From IMG/VR virus record IMGVR_UViG_3300020061_000004, positions 1-64,000 of that record: a DNA stretch of 64,000 nt; one strand, given 5' to 3'. The notes under the pieces were generated by a model. That model had not been told where the DNA came from. It did not search any database and saw only the letters and a program-made list of their open reading frames with translations. Within the stretch, counting starts at the first letter, position 1. Every line of letters starts with the position of its first letter. Shown one piece after another: positions 62,939-64,000 of this stretch. A program made the translations under genes and the position numbers. Origin of the DNA: a virus.

Positions 62939-63397
62939 TTATATTCCTAAGAATGTTTTAATTGTACAAATTTCACTTCTAAATAAGTTTAGAATAGAAA
63001 TGAGTGAGTATGTATTAGTTCCAACTTGACAAGGTGCAGCTGAGGCTGAAAGACATTGTAAGTCTATTGTTAGAAGCTGTGTAGCAATATTCCAAGCATT
63101 TACAGTTGATGTTAATGCAGTGAGAGCAGCATCCAGTCCACATATCTTATCTGTGTGAATCTGAAATAATCCCTTTACATCTACATCAATAGGAACAGTT
63201 GTTAGACACTGGTTATTAAGATTAGTAACATTAATAGCCGTCTGAATATTTAGAATAGCCTGTGATATTAGATCAACAATGTCATTGACATTAGCATCAC
63301 AGTCGGGTTGTTGTTCTGTTGTAAGAAATACTAAATCCTTTCCTGTGTAAGGAACACATTCAGAAGGAATTATATTACCACATGAATATCTTCTCAT
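62939..63397 (-). CDS. tail-associated small protein with CVPYTG motif, 152 aa
   Basis: MRRYSCGNIIPSECVPYTGK opens the protein, an analogue of the Cys-rich starts of the neighbouring spike proteins. The rest is helical, rich in Leu/Ile/Thr (VDLISQAILNIQTAINV, then LDAALTALTSTVNAWNI), with several spaced cysteines. The start overlaps the preceding small gene's stop (ATGA). Likely a structural tail component; no known family. Confidence 0.6.
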   Translation of the reverse strand: MRRYSCGNIIPSECVPYTGKDLVFLTTEQQPDCDANVNDIVDLISQAILNIQTAINVTNLNNQCLTTVPIDVDVKGLFQIHTDKICGLDAALTALTSTVNAWNIATQLLTIDLQCLSASAAPCQVGTNTYSLISILNLFRSEICTIKTFLGI

Positions 63398-63555
63398 TGT
63401 ACTTTTTTATAAAGGAGGCTACAAATATATTCTGTTTGTTGTTTATCTTTGAAGAACTTGGCCTTTAGAAAGTCTTCATTAGGAAGTTCGCAGGTAATAT
63501 CATAGCGATAGCTATTATATACAGCATTAGCATATTTAAGAAGTATCTTTAACAT
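63394..63555 (-). CDS. small hypothetical protein, 53 aa
   Basis: Short ORF MLKILLKYANAVYNSYRYDI...EDFLKAKFFKDKQQ...YICSLLYKKVQ. Coupled on both sides: its start overlaps the end of the 106-residue gene and its TGA overlaps the next ATG (ATGA), which supports it as real. Basic and Tyr-rich; function unknown. Confidence 0.55.
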   Translation of the reverse strand: MLKILLKYANAVYNSYRYDITCELPNEDFLKAKFFKDKQQTEYICSLLYKKVQ

Positions 63556-63869
63556 TGTCCTGTGCTTAATATTACTGTTACAAAACTTTTAATCTCGTCA
63601 AGCTGCTTTTTAAAATAGCAGACATTTGTTGGGTAGTTGAGTGTTGAAAGTAATATACCTCTATAGTTTACAAGCTGAGCTTGTGTGATATTAGGCATAG
63701 TTGTATATAACCCTTTATCCTTAAAGCATGTTACTTTTTCCAACCATGAATTTACCTGATCTAAGGTATATACACAATCTGATTGTTGTGTTTCATCAAT
63801 GGGAGGAACAGAACGAGTAGCAAATGAGCGTGTAGCTATTGTAGCATTACCCGATGAACATCCACACAT
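63549..63869 (-). CDS. small cysteine-rich-start protein, 106 aa
   Basis: Begins MCGCSSGNATIATRSFATRS, then a helical region with VNSWLEKVTCFKDKGLY and QLVNYRGILLSTLNYP. The CGC start matches the cysteine-rich starts of the next two tail genes. It joins the preceding gene through a TAATG junction. Probably a tail component; function unknown. Confidence 0.55.
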   Translation of the reverse strand: MCGCSSGNATIATRSFATRSVPPIDETQQSDCVYTLDQVNSWLEKVTCFKDKGLYTTMPNITQAQLVNYRGILLSTLNYPTNVCYFKKQLDEIKSFVTVILSTGQC

Positions 63870-64000
63870 TAGTTACAACATTTTTCGAGTTTCTTAATTA
63901 ATCGATCTGTCAACTTAGATGCCAATGCATAAAACTCAGTAGCTTTCTTTTCATTCTGATCTGCAATAAGATGACATCCTTCTACAAGCATGTGTATCTC
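63869..64000 (-). CDS. C-terminal fragment of a gene cut by the right window edge
   Basis: Open frame from the window edge to a TAA at 63869-63871. The 43 visible residues are helical (EIHMLVEGCHLIADQNEKKA then TEFYALASKLTDRLIKKLEK) and end CCN. The stop overlaps the ATG of the 106-residue gene (TAATG), so it belongs to the same operon. An in-frame ATG lies at 63991, but the operon pattern makes a start outside the window more likely. Confidence 0.5.
   Translation of the reverse strand, partial: EIHMLVEGCHLIADQNEKKATEFYALASKLTDRLIKKLEKCCN

Noticed and set aside
63422-63429. TATATTTG box as a fourth late promoter
   Set aside because: It lies inside the 53-residue gene, is 25 nt from the next ATG, and lacks the upstream TTACAMGTTY block; AT-rich sequence gives such boxes by chance.
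14628-63869. Stop-codon reassignment (TAG or TGA recoding) as seen in some crAss-like phages
   Set aside because: Late genes read through to sensible ends with the standard code and no conserved domain is cut by an in-frame TAG or TGA.
1-64000. tRNA genes or a CRISPR array
   Set aside because: The few non-coding gaps are short (134 nt or less) and contain terminators and promoters; no cloverleaf or regularly spaced direct repeats were seen.

Overview
The window looks like about two thirds of the genome of a lytic, tailed, crAss-like phage (order Crassvirales or close kin) of a Bacteroidota host. The phage assignment rests on virion gene order and signature proteins. On the minus strand there are ring/tail-stub proteins, a very large muzzle-type protein, large cargo proteins, and a 3868-residue protein carrying a DFDLD motif in a context matching the catalytic loop of multi-subunit RNA polymerases. 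The host assignment rests on promoters of the Bacteroidota type (TTTG, 20 nt, TAnnTTTG), an AT-rich genome, and the general lack of strong Shine-Dalgarno sequences. The standard bacterial code reads all genes. No tRNA genes, CRISPR arrays, integrase, portal, major capsid protein or terminase were seen.

Layout. 1-7562 (+): a tightly packed, mostly overlapping operon of RNA-end-processing enzymes: PPP-type phosphatase (cut by the window edge), DRB0094-type RNA ligase, polynucleotide 5'-kinase, a second metallophosphoesterase, a short CCA-adding-type nucleotidyltransferase, an RlaP-type nucleotidyltransferase, and several proteins of unknown function. 7584-8024 (-): one lone gene with its own consensus promoter. 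8146-14551 (+): nucleotide and recombination genes (class II ribonucleotide reductase, MazG-like pyrophosphohydrolase, ThyX, RecA) and small proteins. 14628-25311 (-): tail fibres, CHAP endolysin, a membrane-protein/lysis cluster and an HNH endonuclease. 25446-46173 (-): giant virion RNA polymerase/cargo genes. 46238-58777 (-): cargo proteins, muzzle and ring proteins. 58899-60257 (-): a metallophosphoesterase with its own promoter. 60377-64000 (-): a second tail-fibre/tail-tip operon with cysteine-rich N-termini, including a spike with a C-terminal S74 intramolecular chaperone; it runs off the right edge.

How it works together. The left arm would supply dNTPs, recombination and, most strikingly, healing and sealing of broken RNA. 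Kinase, phosphatases, ligase and 3'-CCA synthesis in one operon suggest repair of tRNAs cut by host anti-phage nucleases. The right arm builds the tail and loads the virion with RNA polymerase, nuclease, protease and murein-degrading domains for ejection. Three minus-strand genes (58073-58777, 43657-46173, 29884-31995) are preceded by a shared promoter-like element, TAAMCA-N7-TTACAMGTTY-N21-TATATTTG, distinct from the host-type promoters. It is a good candidate for a phage late promoter.

All functional calls come from motifs recognised by eye; no database search was run.
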